This document shows positions 1 through 11,680 of a DNA stretch of 64,000 nt, in pieces. A program made the position numbers and the translations under genes. The DNA is from Bicyclus anynana (taxonomy: Eukaryota; Arthropoda; Insecta; Lepidoptera; Nymphalidae), in NCBI RefSeq assembly GCF_947172395.1, contig NC_069104.1, positions 3,561,355-3,625,354 on the forward strand, written 5' to 3'. A model generated the notes under the pieces. That model was not told where the DNA came from. It searched no databases and saw nothing but the letters and a program-made list of their open reading frames with translations. How positions within the stretch are numbered: the first letter of the stretch is position 1; every line of letters starts with the position of its first letter.

Positions 1-150
1 GTGCATTTAAGGTTGCCTGGAAGAAATCGCTACGTAGCGATAAGGCCTTTTGTATCCTACTTCTGTGCTATACTTTTTTCTTTATTGTTATTTGTTTTTT
101 CTTATGTTGTGGTGTACAAATAAAGTATAAACAAATAAATATAAAAGATC
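1..150 (+). mobile_element. LINE 3' end, family L-a
   Basis: The stretch begins inside a motif, GGTTGCCTGGAAGAAATCGC then GCGATAAGGCC, that is shared with 32196-32330. It ends in an AT-rich segment with an AATAAA-like signal. This is the pattern of a 5'-truncated non-LTR retrotransposon 3' untranslated region. The motif is very common in lepidopteran genomes, but I cannot fix the LINE clade. It is cut by the window edge. Confidence 0.5.
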
Positions 151-185
151 CCGCTTTTTAAAAACATGGTGTGTACGAGACCTAA

Positions 186-240
186 GATTCGTAATAAATC
201 ATCAGGATAGGCAGAGCATTTTTGCATCTATGCACAACAC
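186..240 (+). repeat. fragment of dispersed repeat M3
   Basis: The pattern TCAGGATAGGCAGAGC then TTGCATCTATG recurs, diverged, at 811-872 and 14508-14585, and inverted at 24463-24530. It is an old dispersed repeat of unknown class. Confidence 0.35.
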
Positions 241-529
241 AGCATTAGTGATAAACTTACTCTGTCAAGTATTACCCTCTAAAAACCAATTAAGTAAGTT
301 AAAAAGGTTTTAAAACAACTTATCTCAAGTCGGAGCTTTAAACTTTGAGTTGATTTCCGTATTTCCTGCTGTTAAAAGCTTTAAGTAAAGCAAAATTTCC
401 TACAGGATAACTTCAAAATAAACTTCACAGTTTTAATACTACTTACTTAATTCAAACCAAACTTTGAATATTCTACATTGTACTTAAGCATTACTTGTAT
501 TTTTAAAAAATGTGACAATAATACTCAAA

Positions 530-700
530 AGAAATTAAATATCACGTGTCTCAAACGGTGAAGGAAAAACATCGTGAGAACTTTCTAATTCTCTAGGTGT
601 GTGACTTATGCCAATCCGCATTTGGCCAGCATGGTGAACTAAACCTAACCCCTCTCATTCTGAGAGGAGACTCGTGCTCAACAGTGAGCCAAATATGGGA
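530..700 (+). mobile_element. SINE-A, 5'-truncated
   Basis: The body of SINE-A runs from AAATTAAATATCACGTGTCT to the segment before the tail. The tRNA-like head is missing, and it carries many substitutions compared with the full copy at 44650-44970. Confidence 0.75.
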
Positions 701-728
701 TGTGAATGCGGCCGAATATTTTATTTCT

Positions 729-806
729 TAAAATGCGGATTGGACCGGATTCGAACCTTCGGAATCTGAGGCAGAGGTCATATCCACTGGGCTATCACTG
801 CTCTTC
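729..806 (-). mobile_element. SINE-A head fragment
   Basis: The reverse complement shows the tRNA-like promoter head: an A-box-like segment in CCCAGTGGATATGACC and a B box GGTTCGAATCC. It faces the body fragment at 530-700, so the two are not simply one intact copy. Confidence 0.7.
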
Positions 807-810
807 TCTA

Positions 811-872
811 ATACAAACTCATAATCCGTCCTTAGAGTAGACAGGGTATTTTTGCATCTATCAACTGCACGC
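811..872 (+). repeat. fragment of dispersed repeat M3
   Basis: It shares the pattern around TTTTTGCATCTATC and GCACGCT with 186-240 and 14508-14585. Confidence 0.35.
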
Positions 873-1084
873 TTATCACCCTAAGCCTAATCTAATGACA
901 CGTGATTGGTAGCAGCGACAGTGATTGTACTATTTTTTTGTAGAGGAAACACCTCGAGTAGGTCCCAGGACTTATGACCTTGAGAGTAGGTTTAAGGGAT
1001 CCCTTTAAAATACATGAACACTCACCTTCCCTGCCCGACATGTTCTCCATGTCCACACTAAACAATTTATGATAAACAATAATT

Positions 1085-1335
1085 ACATCACAAAGCGTTA
1101 TTGCACAAAATCACTAACCAGACTGGCAGCGTGACGGTATCTACGCTGCCTCACAAACAACTGAGCTCAAATCATTAAATATCCTCTTATTTATAGCAAC
1201 GGTTACCCCCTCCACAATAACATATACAATGAATGTTAATACCTGTAATCGAGGAACTTGTATCACTATCTCTCTCCTATTACATAAGAGGGAGGAGGCC
1301 GGTAGATGTTCTACATAGAGGTCACGTCCATAATT
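1085..1335 (-). repeat. dispersed repeat N, copy 1
   Basis: The reverse complement reads GAGCTCAGTTGTTTGTGAGG, then a segment with GGCAGCGTAGA and ACCGTCACGCTGCC, then GATTTTGTGCAA. The same order is seen on the plus strand at 52890-53075. A weak open frame (1141-1341) lies in it but nothing in the translation is recognisable. Probably a decayed transposon. Confidence 0.5.
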
Positions 1336-1641
1336 TAGCATATAGCTTTAAAAGCTTTAAAAAATTTTCTACATAACCCTCGTAAGTGGCGTCCCTACTT
1401 TACTTTGTAGCGTCAACAGTTGTCAAGTGTTCTTTTATACGTCGAAGAAAGCCACGGGTAAGTAAACAAAAGAGAGATATAAATATAAATATACTCCCTA
1501 GCTTATATCAATTAATCCCTAGCAATATATCAACTAAAATCACGCGAGTCCCTTCATCAAAAGTTTAAAGAAATAGGTATACTAACAGTAGCCTGTCAAT
1601 ATATATATAACAGCATAATCTATGTAAGACAAAATATTAAT

Positions 1642-1926
1642 TTGTACAAACGAAAAGGAGATTTAAACCCACGTCTTACTAGACACGGGCATAAGTTAGT
1701 TATTTCTGCATATCGTCTCCAAAGAGTAAAAAAATCTTTTGTAGGTTTGGGTGTACTCTTCTATAACAAGATCCCCAAGACTGTGATGGACCTGCCAATG
1801 CATAGCTTTAAGCAATGTGTTAAAAAACATTTACTTAGTCGAGGTTACTACAACATTGATGAGTTCCTTAAAGATAAAAGCGCTTGGAGGCCATTGGATC
1901 AGCTTCCACCTTCACACAGGAAATAA
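1642..1926 (+). pseudogene. C-terminal tail of a jockey-like non-LTR reverse transcriptase
   Basis: The open frame of 94 codons contains LFYNKIPKTVMDLPMHSFKQ followed by a KHLLSRGYYNIDEFL block and a KSAW motif, and ends at TAA. This is the typical last part of insect jockey/CR1-like reverse transcriptase ORFs, after the polymerase domain. The catalytic domain is absent, so this is a 5'-truncated, dead-on-arrival LINE copy. Its first codon is TTG and not a real start. Shorter copies lie at 2219-2506, 11308-11455 and, inverted, 43322-43712. Confidence 0.75.
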
Positions 1927-2143
1927 AACTATAAGAAATTGTAATTGTTATCAATTGTAAATTATAATACTGTATGACTTTTTCAAAAGAGCAACTGTTG
2001 AGTTTCTTGCCGGTATCTTCTCAGCAGAACCTGCCTTCCGAACCGGTGGTAGAATCTTTACAAATAGTCAACTGACGTGTCAAAAGTGCTTGTAAACTGA
2101 GCCTACTTGAAATAAATGATTTTTGATTTGATTTGATTTGACT
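1927..2143 (+). mobile_element. 3' untranslated end of jockey-like LINE copy 1
   Basis: It follows the ORF tail at 1642-1926. It contains CAACTGTTGAGTTTCTTGCC and TCAGCAGAACCTGCCTTCCG, and ends in repeats of TTTGATTTGA, the short-repeat tail of this LINE. Confidence 0.75.
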
Positions 2144-2218
2144 TATATACTAACAAAATGCATAAGTAAGTCAAGTAAAGGCCCAGGAAAGAAACAATCA
2201 AGTCAAGTAATGTAATAA

Positions 2219-2772
2219 AAACATTTATTAAGTCGATGTTACTATACAATTGATGATTTTCTTAATGATAAAGATACTTGAAGGCCGTTGAATCAGCTTC
2301 TACCATCACACAGAAAGTGAAAAAAAAAATTATTGTAATTATTTTAACTATGTATTGTAAATTATGTTTGTATGTATGATTTCTTTTTAAAAAGAACAAC
2401 TGTTGAGTTTCTTGCCGGCTCTTCTCAGCAGAACCTGCCTTCCGAGCTGGTAGTAAAGTATTCACAAATAGTCGAACTTGACGTTTAAAAAGTGCTTGTG
2501 TTTACTATGCCCACATTCGCACGAGAGCTTTTTTAAAAAAGCGTTCAAGTACAACAAATGCATTCCCAAGTATATGTTCACATGACAGCGTTTTTAAAAC
2601 ACGACGGTTTTTATTCGAGCAGTGTTGCATTTAAAATTTTGGGCGTTGAAAATAGACCTTCTTTTAATTGCATATTATATTTGAACGCTTTTTTAACGTC
2701 TGTTAAAAATACTCTCGTGCAAATTTTGGTTTAGTCTACTTGAAATAAATGAATTTTGATTTGATTTGATGA
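2219..2772 (+). mobile_element. jockey-like LINE 3' end, copy 2, with nested MITE
   Basis: This is a diverged second copy of the LINE tail. The frame is broken (an in-frame TGA lies near ATACTTGAAGG). It has the same 3' end: GAGTTTCTTGCC, CAGCAGAACCTGCCTTCC and a TTTGATTTGA tail. The segment before the tail is split by an inverted-repeat insert at about 2507-2725. Confidence 0.75.
2507..2725. mobile_element. inverted-repeat MITE inside a LINE tail
   Basis: The left end reads GCCCACATTCGCACGAGAGC and the right end holds AACGTCTGTTAAAAA then ACTCTCGTGC, which is the left end inverted. The insert splits the LINE motif GTGCTTGTAAACTGAGCC. A related end lies at 42410-42542. No transposase is present. 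Confidence 0.6.
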
Positions 2773-2959
2773 TTCCTATCTAACTGAAAAAATAATACAT
2801 GTTTGAAGCAGAGACGTAGACTAAATAAATTAAGGGTAACGCCAGCCACACACGATCAAGTTTATTCAAGCTTACAGCGCGCTATGTGGGCATGGGCATT
2901 GAAAATACCTGACAGGGGAATGGTAATAACGGGGATAAAACAGTTCTACTAGTACTTAA

Positions 2960-3138
2960 TCTATACTAATATTATAAATAGGATAGATTTGATTGCTTGT
3001 TTGCATTGGATAGTACTGAAGCGATTTTAAAAATTCTTTCACTGTTGGGAAGCTAAACTCTCCCCGAGTGCTATAGGCTATCACCGTACTCCTACGGGAA
3101 CGAGAACCACGCAGGGGAAACTGCGCAGCGTCTGCTAG
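2960..3138 (+). mobile_element. Hel-1, Helitron-like nonautonomous element
   Basis: It starts A|TCTATACTAATATTATAA and ends in a G/C hairpin region followed by CTAG|T. Ends of this type (5' TC, 3' CTRR, insertion between A and T) are those of Helitrons. At about 179 bp it cannot code for the Rep/helicase. Confidence 0.65.
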
Positions 3139-3550
3139 TATTTAATAAAATGCTATAGTTATCTAAGTAAAGAGAATTCTGCGCAGATAAAGTCGTCATA
3201 ACAACTAGTTATGCTCGTGCGATAAAGAGATCAAAGATTTATTTGCGTTTCTGCAATTAAGCAAGCAAAGAGGCTGGATAAAAAGCCTCCGAGACATAAA
3301 TTTCATTGTTATGACATAGCCTGTGAACGCAACTTCAATGGTTGGTATTTCCATTAACCACTTAAGGGATTCGATGCTACTGTTAATAAGTTATTAATTG
3401 AAATTTTTGCCTATTATTTTTTTAATGCCAGTTATTTTTTAAAATATTTTTTTTTCTCTCGCCATGGGATTAAAATAAGTATTTGCGGTAACTCAGGGTG
3501 TATATTAGCTATAGTCGTTTTTAATTTTTTTTTTTTTAATTTTAAATTTT

Positions 3551-3637
3551 AGCCAAACTGGTTCTGTAGTTGAGGCGTAAAAGAGTAATACATACACACT
3601 TTCAAGTAAAGTTTCGCTTTTATAATATTAGTAAGTA
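3551..3637 (-). mobile_element. Hel-2 fragment
   Basis: It matches the 5' part of Hel-2 inverted: GAGGCGTAAAAGAGTAATAC, then TTTCGCTTTTATAATATTAG. The rest is missing. Confidence 0.5.
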
Positions 3638-5985
3638 GATAGTGAGGCATGCTGCTTGCAAAAAAATATAAAGAAAGAAAAAGATATAAATATCTTTAAA
3701 CAACACATTACATTACTAACCAACAGCACTTAATCTTTCCTAATATCTAGGCGATCGAGATTCGGTTTTTTTTTTTGGAACTGTGTTGTTGATTGGAAAA
3801 TCCTAAAGTATTGAGAAAGAAAAACTCAAAAACAAATTACCAGATAGTCTTTTATTTCATTATATATTTCGTCTTAGTTTATTAGTCTTTTATTTCATAG
3901 TCCAGTATTTCATATTTAATTTCATAATGGACTTCTGCAAAGTAACGCCTGATTATATTCAAAACAATAACATTATAATAGTTTACCACAAAACAGATGC
4001 AACTAAGAGTACTACAGTTCTCTCTTTATTCTCTTAAATACGTTACAGGCGCCGATTAACGTATTTGTTTTCGCAATCGTGAGTTATTGATTAATATTTT
4101 CACCATTATTACTCTCATTAGATTGATTATAAACAAATGTAACACAATTTATGTTAAGATTGTTTTGTCTTTGGTGAAACTAAAACGAAAAGTAAAGATT
4201 ATAATTTAGAGGTTAATACTGTTCACTGTTTACAGATGTATGATATTGATAGATAATGGGATTGGGGATTAAGAAACCGACAGCGAGCTGTCACAATTAA
4301 AGGATAACGTTACTAATACCTATGTGGCGTTTTTATACGTATACAAATTTAAAATAAAATAAAATACACGAAAATGATGAAATGCCAATAATTTTGGCTT
4401 TATTGAAAAAATCACAATTTATGTTTATTAAAATAAAACATGTTTTCACCACGCCTGACTAGTATCAATCTCAACAGTTAAGTCGATTTTTCGATAACTT
4501 TATTGAACAATACGGTCGTATATAGCAATAATGTTGCAAATGTTACTATTAATCCAATGACCATAGTTTGTCGAAGTGGATGATTTAAATTAGTTGTAGA
4601 AAAATTACATACGTAGCCATATTCTCAGTACTTATTCTTTCATATCTACCTCCCTATTTTCTAGGTTTCCGTCACTATATTTAGTGACGAAAACTTAGAT
4701 TTCTCATTGTATAAAAGAAGCTAAAGGTAAGTAATGTGTTTGTGTTTTCAGAGAAGAAAAACTCTACCAAACAATGAAAATACGACTTAAAAGCAGTCCC
4801 ACGATGAGCGCTCAAGGACATCTGCAACTCTTTGACGGATATGCTGTAGTCGAATAGTGACGTCATCCGCATTTTCAGTAAATGAAAACTCCATTACTTA
4901 CAACTTGCGCTGTAGCGGTAGTATGCTATTAATTTTATCACGATGTCCGTGGCCTAGTTGAAGCTTTTATCAAACGAAAACATACTTTGATAATATTTAT
5001 AACAGATTTAAGTACTAAAGCATGATTGTTAATAAAGCCTATCGTTCTTTATAACAGTAATAATCGCCCTGTATAATAGTAAGTTATATCTAAAATACGA
5101 TAAATTTAATCAGAATTGTAAGAGCAACGTATTTTACGTTACAATTTTCTAAATCTATAAAAGAAAATATTTGCAACTAACTACTTCTTCTTAAACACCT
5201 TTAGCGGTTGTATAATTGAAAAAAAATCTATAAAATGAAATATTCATTTATAGTTTTGGAAACCAGATAATTAAGATTATAAAAATCTCTATTCTTATGA
5301 TATAACATAATTATTATGTTGGCAAAGTAAAACATCTAGTTCCACTATCTGTATTGCCATGTTTTATGCTGAAAATCTGGTGTCACCTACTTATTTCACT
5401 GGAGTCTTTTCTCTGGTATCCTAGAGCAAAGAAACCCAAAGTGGCAGGGCATAGAAATCTAGTATGGAAGGCTAGATCACGCTCAAGTAAATAACACTGG
5501 GTTCTAAAGGACTAAAAAAAATATGAAAATATTAAAACAACAAAAAATACAAATACAGTGACATTCACGAGAATACAACACGCGTTTTAATTTTAATAGC
5601 ACCCGTGAGTACAATCGCGAAAGGCTTTTACGGGCGCATATAATATGCTTAGCACAGTGTGCCTAAAGGCTACACCGTACATTTGTTTAAGCCTTTGTGT
5701 ACTTAAGTGTACGCAGAACGACGCACTACAATGTAAGTCTATTTTATAATTTAAACTATTCTGAGTGCTTTCCATAATAATGATATATTCGTAGATACGG
5801 CTCTACTTTTTGAATTTATTGGAGTGCTTCTAGAATGTACTTAACTAATCTTTTAACTGTAGTCTGGTAACCGATTAATAGATATATAGAAGTAACCGTG
5901 ACTTGTAACCGGCAGTCGTGGACCGTGATCGCGAAACTAAGAGCCTTATCTAAAGGCGTAAAGCAACAAACAAACAAATAATATA
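3638..5985. other. AT-rich stretch without recognised gene
   Basis: I see no convincing coding frame. The open frames at 4681-4872 and 5593-5775 (minus) resemble nothing and lack coding character. Present are a short hairpin GTCACTATATTTAGTGAC near 4671-4688, and at 3927-3956 a relic of the tail of the ribozyme-bearing element (GCAAAGTAACGCCTG). Confidence 0.5.
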
Positions 5986-5992
5986 TATATAT

Positions 5993-6318
5993 ACTAATAT
6001 TTTAAGAGGTAAAGTTTGTGGTGTTGTAGGGAACAGTCTCTGGATATCACCATCATCATCATTATCAGCCGATGGACGTTCACGGCTGGACATAGGCCTC
6101 TAGCATGGACTTCGGACATCTAAACACAACGGTCTCAAGCCGACAGCTCTTCAGCTCGCAGCAGCCATATCTTTGTATATGCTGAACCGATTTCTAAAAT
6201 TCTTTCACCACTAGAAAGCCAAGTTATTTGTGAGTATCGTAAACTATATTTTATCTTCGTATTCGCACGGGGACGGGTACTATGCAGGTGAAACTGCGAG
6301 GCGTCCGCTTATATTATA
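5993..6318 (+). mobile_element. Helitron-like element split by an RTE fragment
   Basis: The 5' part (ACTAATATTTTAAGAGGTAA) runs to about 6047 and the 3' part resumes near 6169 (GCTGAACCGATTTCTAAAAT) and continues to the end motif GCGTCCGCTTAT near 6315. This subfamily, also at 58823-59014 and 62087-62650, has a GGTAAAGTTTGTGGTGTTGT start. Confidence 0.55.
6048..6168 (-). mobile_element. RTE 3' end, diverged, nested in Helitron-like element
   Basis: It has an ATCATC-repeat tail followed by CAGCCGATGGACGT and GGACATAGGCCTC, the reverse of an RTE ORF end. It sits inside the Helitron-like sequence at 5993-6318. Confidence 0.65.
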
Positions 6319-6930
6319 ATGAGAAAAATCTGCATTTTCAAGGCCAAAATTAACTCACTTGTGTGGCTGTTATTGATGGAATCATGTTGGCATCATCAGC
6401 TCTACTTCTGGAACTCCTGGAACTCCTGCCGCCTCTATCACTCTCATCATCAGATTGGGAGCAGAACAAGTTCACTGACACTGGGGTGGGATCACTCAAC
6501 TTTAACTTTAAACAGTCACGACGCATCGTATAGTATCACTTCTAACATTTTTATTAAAATTTTTATAGTTTTTGTTTTTTTTTTTTGGTTTAGTTTAGTT
6601 TAGATTTTTGGGAATGTTTTTGGTTTGACTACATGTTTGACTAGAATCGTTTGTACCTATGAATGGATATAATAATTGTTGAAATTTCCACGGTGTTTTT
6701 TTTCAATTTGTAAACTGGATTGACATAAAAAAATTGAAGTAAAAGATCTCAACAAATTTTTTTTTTATGTAAGATATTTGATTTAATGGAGATTCAAGCT
6801 CCTAACTCTACGTGCCCTTATCTACAACTTTATATATAAATAAATGATGCAGCCATAAGCCGCATTTATATTTGTCTGACGTGTCGTGTCGTGCCGCGTC
6901 AGAACAGAATCGGTATCATACATTTTATAC
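6319..6930. other. no recognised gene
   Basis: The open frame at 6319-6603 has a composition driven by T-rich sequence and no similarity that I recognise. Otherwise AT-rich unique sequence. A GTGTCGTGTCGTGCCGCGTC patch near 6880-6900 may be a transposon end. Confidence 0.4.
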
Positions 6931-7309
6931 TAGCGGACGCCCGCGACATCGTCCGCGTGGAATTTAGTTTTTCACGAATCCCTCGGGAACCATGGATTTT
7001 TCCGGGATAAATTGTAGCCTATGTGTTAATCCAGGCTATAATATATCTTATTACCAAATTTAAGCTAATTCGGTTCAGAAGTCGAGGCGTGAAAGAATAA
7101 CAAACATACATATCATCAAAATCATAAGTTTTGGAAAATTTCGGGAAACCATGGATTGTTTCGACATAAAAAGTAGCCTAAGTGTTAATCCAGGGAAAAA
7201 TCTATTTCCATTCCAAATTTCAGCTAAATCGCTTCAGTAGTAGCGGCGTTATAGAGTAACAAACATCCAAACATCCATACAAACTTTCGCGTTTATAGTA
7301 TTAGTAGGA
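6931..7309 (-). mobile_element. Hel-2, near full length
   Basis: Minus orientation: the plus strand starts ACTAGCGGACGCCCGCGAC and ends TTATAGTATTAGTAGGATA. It contains two related internal blocks, each with an AACCATGGATT motif and an AGTAACAAACAT-like motif, so the element is built as a two-fold repeat. Compare 20501-20859. Confidence 0.65.
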
Positions 7310-7796
7310 TACTCTGTTACTTCTACAAAATTGATTTACTATTTGCATACTCTTTTTTTTATATAATTTAAAAAAATGTCATTATCCCTATGTTAGGGTC
7401 AGGGAGAAAATAAAGGACTTTCGTTCTTCTTATTCATGCAGATGATTCTGGAGGCAGTTTAATTAAATTATAATTAATTAACGTCCGAAGATTTAACAAT
7501 TTATTGTATAAGTTTACTGAGCACGACTTACTCGGTCGCTAAGTTACTACATCAATCAATAAGTATCGGCAAATTGATATCTAATTACACTGATACAAAG
7601 TTCAAAGGATTTTCCCTTTTATGTCACTGGATTAAGGCACATAATGGAGTGACGATAATAGACACATTATGTGGTATATTATTCGCCTCGGTTGGCAAGA
7701 ACGCAACCGTCGAGACGTAAGGCTTCCACGCGTTAGAAAATTCGCAGAAGTTGTTTTTTTTTATATTCTGCGGTTTAAAGGAATACAAGCAAACCT

Positions 7797-7868
7797 GACA
7801 AGAATAGGCATCTTCTAGGCAAGCGTGCTCTACCTTAAGCCTTGTCTACACTTACCATCAGGGGATTT
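7797..7868 (+). mobile_element. LINE ORF-end fragment
   Basis: It shares AATAGGCATCTTCTAGGCAA and CTTACCATCAGG with the LINE tail at 46333-46585. Confidence 0.45.
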
Positions 7869-8104
7869 CATTTCACAGGCAAAAAGACAAAAAGTGTCAC
7901 TTGTTTAATGTCGATAAAGTTTTATAATAATCGGTGAAAGAGTTCAAAAGAGTGAGAATGTACATACATACTACTCACACAGACATACACAATAGTCAGA
8001 AAAGCTTCCTAGGCTATCAAAACGTCAACATCTGATGTAAATTCGATTAAAAAAAATTGTGTGATGTCTTTATCTTCCCTAAAGTGTTTTTCAGATAGCA
8101 TGGG

Positions 8105-8205
8105 TACGGTGACAGTCGCCTGTACGACGTTTATAATACGTACTATCATGAATCGCGGCTAACTTTCAAAAGCAAAACGAACTGTCATCCGCACCATCCT
8201 ACATG
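8105..8205. repeat. fragment related to the flank of the 39572 MITE
   Basis: The segment ATAATACGTACTATCATGAA and the following AACTTTCAAAAG...ACGAACTG is shared with 39515-39570. Class unknown. Confidence 0.4.
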
Positions 8206-8212
8206 AAACGAA

Positions 8213-8600
8213 CTCGTCATCATCATCATCATATCAGCCGATGGACGTCCACTGCAGGACGCAGGCCTTTTGTAGGGATTTCCAAACATCACAATACTGA
8301 GCCACCTGCATCCAGCGAATCCCTGCGACTCGCTTGTCTCGTCAGTCCACCTGGCGGGGGGTCGACTAACACTGCGCTTACTAGTGCGGGGTCGCCATTC
8401 CAGCACTTTGGGACCCCAACGTTCATCGGCTCTTCGAACTATGTGCCCATTGCCACTTCAGCTACGCAACTCGTTGAGCTATGTCGGTGACTTTGGTTCT
8501 TCTGCGGATCTCTGCATTTCTGATTCGATCACGCAGAGATACTCCTAACATAGCTCGTTCCATCGCTCGCTGTGTGACTCTGAGCCTTCTTATGAGGCCC
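8213..8600 (-). mobile_element. RTE-clade LINE, 5'-truncated 3' end
   Basis: In reverse complement this reads as the C-terminus of an RTE-type ORF: a GPKVLEWRPRTSKRS-like block, then RWTDETSESQGFAGCRWL with a frame change, and a stop just before a GATGAT tail. The family is established in insects; its tail is short and made of GAT repeats. The copy is frameshifted and lacks the polymerase domain. Confidence 0.8.
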
Positions 8601-9543
8601 ATAGTTAGCGATCAAGTCTTAGTAATGTACTAATTAGTTAGTAATACTGGGAAGTTAAAAATCACTATAAAGTAAACTACTATAAGAATTCCATAAATTA
8701 ATGAACGTAATGGTTGCCCTACAATCATGGCCGTAACCTTACACCCTCGCCATTCGGACGAGCCTGTCCGAGTCTTTGTCGGCTCGCTACACGCTTTGTG
8801 ATGGCTCTATACGCGACCGTGACAGCCTGCATTATATTAAGACCTTGTACTTTCCTTAAGCGTCATATACATTTATCACTTGTGCGTTCATCTCAGAGGA
8901 ATCACACAAACAAAGAAGCAAGAACGAAAACAAAGTTATAAAGGAGGATGGCGAAAGTGGGATTTTACAGAACGGGAATCAAGATTACTTCTATACTTAG
9001 CATAGTAAAATTTTTCTACTAGTTGCCTACGACCGAAACGCCTTGTCTTATTTATAAAACAATCACGCAGTTGTATGTCAGCGGCGGTGTTTTTCTGTAT
9101 AAACTTCACATTTATTCGTATGCATAGATTGGGTACCTTCTAATTTTAAGGTATATCTTTTTTCTCCCTGCTTTTCAAGATTGGTTACCATTTGCTTTTT
9201 TCTTAGTTTAATCACGATTGATAACTATTAATGGGTTTCCATTATGTACGTAACTTCTATCTGCTAGTCCCAAAAACATGCAACCTTGCCATTCTCCTTT
9301 ATAGATAAGTAACTAGCGGACTTCCACCCTTAGTCCTCCTCAATCTGTCTCTCCCGCAAAAACTTTTTCGTAGCAGATGTCCAGGTCTTAACAATAAACT
9401 ACCTCCACACCAAACATCTTTATACGTCAAGCTGTTGCTGATTTTCCATACGACCTTTCGTTTTTATATAAATTAAGATAGATAAAATAATTACAAACTT
9501 CAGATAGATGAATCTTTGTATCAATTAATTTACCGAGAATGAG
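8601..9543. other. no recognised gene
   Basis: The open frame 8714-8941 (plus) is unrecognised. The segment 8715-8830 is richer in GC than its surroundings. No repeat family of this window was matched. Confidence 0.4.
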
Positions 9544-9829
9544 TATTATCAACCCATATTCGGCTTACTGCTGAGCTCGAGTCACCTCACAGAATGAGAG
9601 GGGTTAAGACCAATAGTCCACTACGCTGGCCCAATGCGGATTGGCAGACTTCACACACGTAGAGAATTAAGAAAATTTTCTGGTGTGCAGGTGTTCTCAC
9701 GATGTTTTCCTTCACCGTTTGAGACACGTGATACTTAATTTCTTAAAATGCACACAACAAAATGAACCTATGCCCTCCGGAAACAGAAACAAAGGTCATA
9801 TCCACTGGGCTATCACGTCTGAGCGCATC
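9544..9829 (-). mobile_element. SINE-A, near full length
   Basis: It has the inverted order of a full SINE-A: tail side ATCAACCCATATTCGGC, body, then CATATCCACTGGGCTATCAC at the head. The B box is damaged (no clear GGTTCGAATCC). Confidence 0.8.
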
Positions 9830-10820
9830 GTATCACAGAGAGAAAATATGTGACCTAGCTGTCATTTAAGGACAAATCGACGGTCGCATTCTTTGCCCCA
9901 CGTTGGATATCAGAATATAGCAGTTATAGAGAGGGCCTTCTTTAAGCAGACAAAGATCTTGGTATTCACTCATACCTAATTCTAAATAAACCACAATATT
10001 CACTCATACCCAACTCCAGTGCATATAAAACTTTAGGTTAGGTCCCTATTTATTCAGTTTTATTGTGTGGTCTAAGCATTTCACAAATTTTCGTTCGGAA
10101 AGACCTTTTTAGTCATGAAGTCTGTTCCTGAATCAGGGACCATAAGTAAAATTTTAGCTTCATCTTAATATATAAATGCGAAAGGTCATTCATCACGAAA
10201 TCTCAAAACCGTTTGACATACAAAGATGAAATTTGGCAGGGAGATAGTATACAGATAGTAGAGATCCGCTAAGAACGGATTTTGCAAGAGGACCGGATTA
10301 AGGAGGTCTAAGAACGGAAGAATCTGTTTATTCTTTTGGTTTTGGTAGTCAAGTTTTAAAGAGGAGGCATAAAGCAAGTTTTTGCTAAACGCCTACAATA
10401 TTTGCCTAACAAAATATGATCTAAGCAAGTTACATAAAAAGCTTATTATTAATGATGACCATCTACTAACTTCTGATAACTATCGTTCACCGAACCGATG
10501 ACTCATTCAGATCAAAAGCGCAAAAATCATAACATTCATTAATAACCGTCACTGTAATAAAATATTGGTTAACGACAGACAAATTGCAGTGCAAAAAATT
10601 CTTTGATCCATCGGTTGGTTTGGAATGTGTGACCACGTAAGGTTAACAACTGGTAACAGAACACGGTTATTTTTAATTATTTTTCCCAAAAAAATAAAAT
10701 ATCTAGCAGGATATCAAGTAACGATGTGAAATGTTAGGCATATATAAGTATACCCATTAAACCTACATCCAGATCACAAATCCTGGCATCTTCTTAGAGT
10801 TTTCTGCCACATTTCGTTCG
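9830..10820. other. no recognised gene
   Basis: AT-rich. At 10165-10260 the segment with TAAATGCGAAAGGTCATTCA and GATGAAATTTGGCAGG looks like part of another Helitron-like family. The minus open frame 10186-10377 is not supported as a gene. Confidence 0.35.
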
Positions 10821-11042
10821 TTATCAACCCATATACGGCTCACTGCTGAGCTCGAGTCTCCTCTTAGAATTAGAGGGGTTAGACCAATAGTCCACGACGC
10901 TGGCCCAATGCGGATTGGCAGACTTCACACACGCAGAGAATTAAGAACTTCTCTGGTGTGCAGGTTTCCTCACGATGTTTTCCTTCACCGTTTGAGACAC
11001 GTGATATTTAATTTCTTCAAATGCACACAACTGAAAAGTTGC
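10821..11042 (-). mobile_element. SINE-A body without head
   Basis: The order ATCAACCCATATACGGCTCA to GCACACAACTGAAAAGTTG is SINE-A inverted. The tRNA-like head is absent although the truncation point is on the promoter side, as expected for 5'-truncated reverse transcription. Confidence 0.75.
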
Positions 11043-11307
11043 CACATGCTGAACCCTTAACCTGCACCGTAAAGTTAATGTGATTCTAGCGTAGTGTATA
11101 TTTGGGTGGGTTATCTAAAGCATAGCAATATTGCCAGCGCGCGTGTCATAGAGCTAATTCGAGCGATAACTGGATTAGGAGACATTTACACTTGCAGTGT
11201 GTATGCGTTATTGTAAAGTGTAAACGAATAAATTAAAAATAAATGCAAAAAACTATGAACAACAATATTTGTTAGAACTATTGCGTGACGAAGGTTTGGT
11301 TAAGTCA

Positions 11308-11455
11308 CTTCTATAACAAGATTCCCAAGACAGTTATGGACCTGCCAATGCATAAGTTTAAGCAATGTGTTAAAAACATTTACTTATTTGAGGTTACTAC
11401 ACAATCGACGAGCTCTTAATGACAAAGATTGGAAGCCATTGGATCAGTAAGTTGT
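11308..11455 (+). mobile_element. jockey-like LINE ORF-end fragment, copy 3
   Basis: It is homologous to 1750-1900: CTTCTATAACAAGATTCCCA and GACCTGCCAATGCATAAG. It is frameshifted and ends abruptly without the usual 3' tail. Confidence 0.65.
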
Positions 11456-11490
11456 TCTAACGAACGCATTGACTCGCATTAAAGTACCAT

Positions 11491-11680
11491 CTGACGCGGT
11501 TTCACCCGCGTGGTTCCCGTTCCCGTAAGAATACGGGGATAATATGTAGCCTAAAGCCTTCCTCGATAAATGGGCTATCTAACACTGAGAGAATTTTTCA
11601 AATCAGACCAGTAGTTCCTGAGATTAGCGTTCAATCAAACAAACAAACAAACTCTTCAGCTTTATAATATTAGTATAGAA
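11491..11680 (-). mobile_element. Hel-1 copy
   Basis: Inverted Hel-1: GACGCGGTTTCACCCGCGTG, then TTTTTCAAATCAGACCAGTA, ending TAATATTAGTATAGA. The CTAG end is degraded. Confidence 0.65.

Noticed and set aside
8203..8490. 95-codon plus-strand open frame
   Set aside because: Antisense of the RTE LINE end.
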